NCBI GenBank assembly: GCA_945916625.1
Contig: CAMEGY010000033.1
Span: 1 to 8,790, forward strand
Length of the DNA stretch: 8,790 bases
Source: an uncultured Anaerococcus sp.
GTDB taxonomy: Bacteria; Bacillota_A; Clostridia; Tissierellales; Peptoniphilaceae
Direction of reading: 5' to 3'
Below the pieces are notes generated by a model that made no database searches, was not told the origin of the DNA, and saw only the letters and a program-made list of their open reading frames with translations. Made by a program: the position numbers and the translations under genes. Positions 6,224-8,790 of this stretch are shown piece by piece. The stretch's first letter is position 1. Every line of letters begins with the position of its first letter.

Positions 6224-8790
6224 TTATTCACCACTAGACATTGCCTCGGCCATGTCTATTTTCTTTAGCTTTTTGTGGATATATGCTAACATTATAAGTG
6301 ATAGTAAAAGGGTAATACCAGCACTTACTATAAAGCTAAGTGGATGGAGCTTATAAGCAAGCATTATGTCTCTTGGGGCTACAACTCTTAGGATATACCT
6401 AAAAATCAAGTAGCCAAGACCAAATCCCCCTATTATTCCAATCAGAGTTAGGAAAAATATTTCTCTGTAGATATAGGATGTTACTTCTTTAGAATAAAAT
6501 CCAAGTACCTTGATTGTTGCAAGCTCTCTTTTTCTCTCGCTTACATTTATATCTGTAATATTATATAAAACAACACTTGCAAGTATTGATGAAATCAGGG
6601 TTATGACTACTATTACAAGGTATAAGTTATCTAATAGTGAATCCATAGATGCATAGGCCTTGCTTGTATTTATTACCGCCATTACAAGGTCTTCATCTTC
6701 TAGGCCATCTATAATATCTTTTGGGTCCCCGTCTATATAGTTTGCATTTAGACTTACCTTATCTTTGGCTAAATCTTCATAGCTTTTATTTGACAGATAT
6801 AGGTAGTCAGCAACGTAGTTCTCTGCTATAGCTCCTACTTTTACCTCTATATCTTTGCCATCAACTCTTACTTTAATCTTGTCATTTTCCTTTATATTTA
6901 GAATATTGCTTGCGTTTTCTGTAATAACAGCACCAGCTTTTTCTAAATCAATAGGATTTTTCTTATCTTTTCTTAGATTTACAAATCTTCCAAATTCCTT
7001 GTTATCTTCTGGTATGACAACTGATATATCCAAATTCTTATCATCTTTTCTCAAGCTTGCAGATTCACTTCTAATGGCAATGTGCTTATAAGGACTGATT
7101 TTATTATTATATTTTTTATATTCATCATCACTGGCTTTTTCATCAAGCATAGCTACTACCTTATAATTGTGGATTTCATTTTGCTGGATATTTGCAGTAT
7201 CTTTCAATGAATCTATCATTGCAAAACCGAAAAATATTAAGGCTGTACATCCTGCTACTCCAAAGATTGTCATGAACATCCTAGATTTATATCTAAAAAT
7301 ATTTCTAGCAGTGATTTTTTGCATAAATAACAATCTTTGCCATATTGGCTTGATTTTTTCTAGTAGTATTTTACTGCCTATTTCAGGGGCCTTGGCCTGA
7401 AGAAGTCGTGCTGGACTTTCTCTTACTGTTTCTTTTGAGCTAAAATAAACAGTTAGACCAACTAATACAGAAGATAGGATTATTGATCCTACAATAACTT
7501 TAAAAGAATTTATATATGAGCTTTCAATTATATCAAAACCTGTAGAATAGGCATTGAAGATAACTTTTACAATCAAAGCCCTTCCTAGGATTCCTCCGAT
7601 TATAGAACCCAATATAGTTGGTATCAAGCCATAGATATAAAATCTTCTAGCTATCATTTGGTTAGTATAACCAAGAGACTTAAGTGTACCATTAATAAGT
7701 CTTTGCTCGCTTATATATCTTTGCATAGTTGTAAGGGTTACAAGCATAGCGACCATGTAAAAAAATGCAGGAAATACTCTAGATAGAGAGTCCATATTAA
7801 GCGAGTTTTGATAATAGGTGTCAATCCCTTCATCATCAAAAATTGTAATAACATCATATTCTGGATCCCTGAGTTTTAATAGGAGTTCTTTTTTATCTGC
7901 TATTTCTTTCTTTCCATCTTCTATTTTTTCTTTGGCATCTCCCTTAGTTTCATTAAATTCTTCTATACCATCGTCATAGTCAGCCTTGGATGCAAGTAAT
8001 TTGTTATAGGACTCCTCAAGCTTTCTCTTACCTTCTTTCCTATTACGATTAAGCCTGTCCCTTCCCTGGTAATATTCTGTCCAGCCTTGGTTAATTTTTA
8101 TCTGATTTTGATCAATCTGACTTTCACCATTTTCTAATTCCTTTAAAGCAGAAGATTTCTTCTCATCGAATTCAATTCTAGCTTTTTCATAGTCTAAAAG
8201 TCCAGCTGATACTTCTTTTTCTTTTTCCTCAATTTCAGATAAGGCTCCTAGTAAGGCTTGCTTTTGATTTTCTAACTCAGTGATATTATCTGTGTTTTGA
8301 CTATCTAGAGGATTTGTATTATCAGAAGATTCAATTTCTTGATCTATGTCTGATAGAGTATCTAAAGTATTTAATGACTTTGCATCATTGATAGCTTTTT
8401 CTATAGCATCAAGACTTGCTTGTAATTCTCTCTTCTTAGAATCTATCTCTTCTCTAGCCTTTGTTAATTCTTGATAATTGCTATCTAAAGCTTTCTCTGC
8501 TTCAGGAATTTCTTTGTTGTATTCTTCCCATGAACTTGCCAATTCCCTCTTTGCATTTTCTAATTCTACTTGACCGCTTTCCAAGTCATTCAGAGAATTT
8601 GCAAGTCTAATTTCTGCATTTCTAATTTCCCTGTTAAACTTAGCTTTTTCTTCTTCATACTTTCTAAAGCCATCATGTAACTTGACCTTTGCATCAGCCA
8701 AATCTTTTTCGGTACTTGAAATTTTTTCCTCGGCTTCATTGATATCGGTTTCGGCGTCAGATATTTTTTCATTAGCTTCTTTTTTTATTT
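6224..8790 (-). CDS. FtsX/MacB-type ABC transporter permease with a long coiled-coil domain (5' end outside the window)
   Basis: The frame is open to the right edge, giving 855 codons without the start; the TTG at 8701 is only an internal codon. Numbering from that codon, residues 1-275 (and 30 more upstream) are a charged heptad-like coiled coil, broken at about 109-140 by a Ser/Asn/Asp-rich stretch that looks like the tip of a hairpin. Membrane segments follow at about 308-326, 354-380, 400-420, 476-496, 690-714, 746-771 and 787-807. Two FtsX repeats are recognisable by their paired motifs: SEQRLINGTLKSLGY at 331-345 and SERKRELATIKVLGF at 721-735. Residues about 500-690 form a second non-membrane domain. 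Both large domains are expected outside the membrane, as in MacB/FtsX-type mechanotransmission permeases. The first membrane helix and any ATPase partner must lie beyond the edge. The substrate is unknown; peptide or lipid export, or control of a wall enzyme, is possible. A terminator follows directly. Confidence 0.92.
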   Translation of the reverse strand, partial: IKKEANEKISDAETDINEAEEKISSTEKDLADAKVKLHDGFRKYEEEKAKFNREIRNAEIRLANSLNDLESGQVELENAKRELASSWEEYNKEIPEAEKALDSNYQELTKAREEIDSKKRELQASLDAIEKAINDAKSLNTLDTLSDIDQEIESSDNTNPLDSQNTDNITELENQKQALLGALSEIEEKEKEVSAGLLDYEKARIEFDEKKSSALKELENGESQIDQNQIKINQGWTEYYQGRDRLNRNRKEGKRKLEESYNKLLASKADYDDGIEEFNETKGDAKEKIEDGKKEIADKKELLLKLRDPEYDVITIFDDEGIDTYYQNSLNMDSLSRVFPAFFYMVAMLVTLTTMQRYISEQRLINGTLKSLGYTNQMIARRFYIYGLIPTILGSIIGGILGRALIVKVIFNAYSTGFDIIESSYINSFKVIVGSIILSSVLVGLTVYFSSKETVRESPARLLQAKAPEIGSKILLEKIKPIWQRLLFMQKITARNIFRYKSRMFMTIFGVAGCTALIFFGFAMIDSLKDTANIQQNEIHNYKVVAMLDEKASDDEYKKYNNKISPYKHIAIRSESASLRKDDKNLDISVVIPEDNKEFGRFVNLRKDKKNPIDLEKAGAVITENASNILNIKENDKIKVRVDGKDIEVKVGAIAENYVADYLYLSNKSYEDLAKDKVSLNANYIDGDPKDIIDGLEDEDLVMAVINTSKAYASMDSLLDNLYLVIVVITLISSILASVVLYNITDINVSERKRELATIKVLGFYSKEVTSYIYREIFFLTLIGIIGGFGLGYLIFRYILRVVAPRDIMLAYKLHPLSFIVSAGITLLLSLIMLAYIHKKLKKIDMAEAMSSGE

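Noticed and set aside
6855..7400. Two plus-strand frames (78 and 77 codons) with hydrophobic translations
   Set aside because: They are antisense to the permease coding sequence; the hydrophobicity is a by-product of the opposite strand.
8699..8701. TTG at 8701 as the start of the permease
   Set aside because: The frame continues upstream to the edge with the same coiled-coil character, and a first membrane helix would be missing. The gene is truncated by the window, not started here.
8590..8772. Minus-strand frame of 60 codons near the right edge
   Set aside because: It is out of frame with the permease coiled coil, which is open through the whole stretch and continues to the edge. The Lys-rich translation is a shifted reading of Glu/Lys codons.
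1..8790. Search for tRNA, rRNA, riboswitch, CRISPR, insertion sequence or origin
   Set aside because: Coding sequence covers nearly the whole window; the gaps are 82 bases or less and hold only the promoters and terminator listed. No direct-repeat array or terminal inverted repeats were seen by eye.

Overview
The window is AT-rich and densely packed, and every supported gene reads on the minus strand. The best fit is a low-GC anaerobic Firmicute of the Clostridia/Tissierellia type; the Peptoniphilaceae (Anaerococcus/Peptoniphilus-like) are a plausible guess. The reasons are base composition and codon use, AGGAG-type ribosome binding sites, and a pyrI regulatory subunit gene joined to pyrB, which Clostridia-type Firmicutes have and Bacillus-type ones lack. 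This placement is inferred from gene content and was not tested by any search.

In the direction of transcription (high to low coordinates) there are three units. (1) 8790-6224: the C-terminal 855 codons of a large FtsX/MacB-type ABC transporter permease with a long coiled-coil region. Its start lies outside the window, and a compact hairpin terminator ends it at about 6219-6197. (2) 6141-1551: a tightly coupled five-gene operon with its own promoter (TATAAT with a TG extension at 6164-6159). It encodes a histidine phosphatase, an SbcD/YhaO-like metallophosphoesterase, an SbcC/YhaN-like ATPase with a membrane hairpin in its middle, a second small metallophosphoesterase, and a CYTH-domain triphosphatase-like protein. 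Every junction overlaps by 1 to 8 bases, so the genes are probably translationally coupled. (3) 1495-1: the pyrimidine genes pyrB, pyrI and the beginning of a probable pyrC. They are driven by a near-consensus promoter in the 55-base gap after the CYTH gene.

Unit 3 encodes the committed step of UMP synthesis (aspartate transcarbamylase, catalytic plus regulatory chains) and probably the next step, dihydroorotase. Unit 2 is a set of phosphoryl-transfer and nuclease-type enzymes around an SbcCD/YhaNO-like pair. A DNA-repair or nucleic-acid/nucleotide housekeeping role is the natural reading, but substrates cannot be told from sequence. Unit 1 probably exports or extracts a lipid or peptide substrate, or remodels the envelope; its ATPase partner is not in the window.

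There are no RNA genes, insertion sequences, CRISPR arrays, prophage genes or long noncoding stretches; the largest gap is 82 bases. The region looks like core chromosome. The most unusual item is the zinc-hook-less, apparently membrane-anchored SbcC/YhaN-like ATPase in its five-gene phosphoesterase operon.
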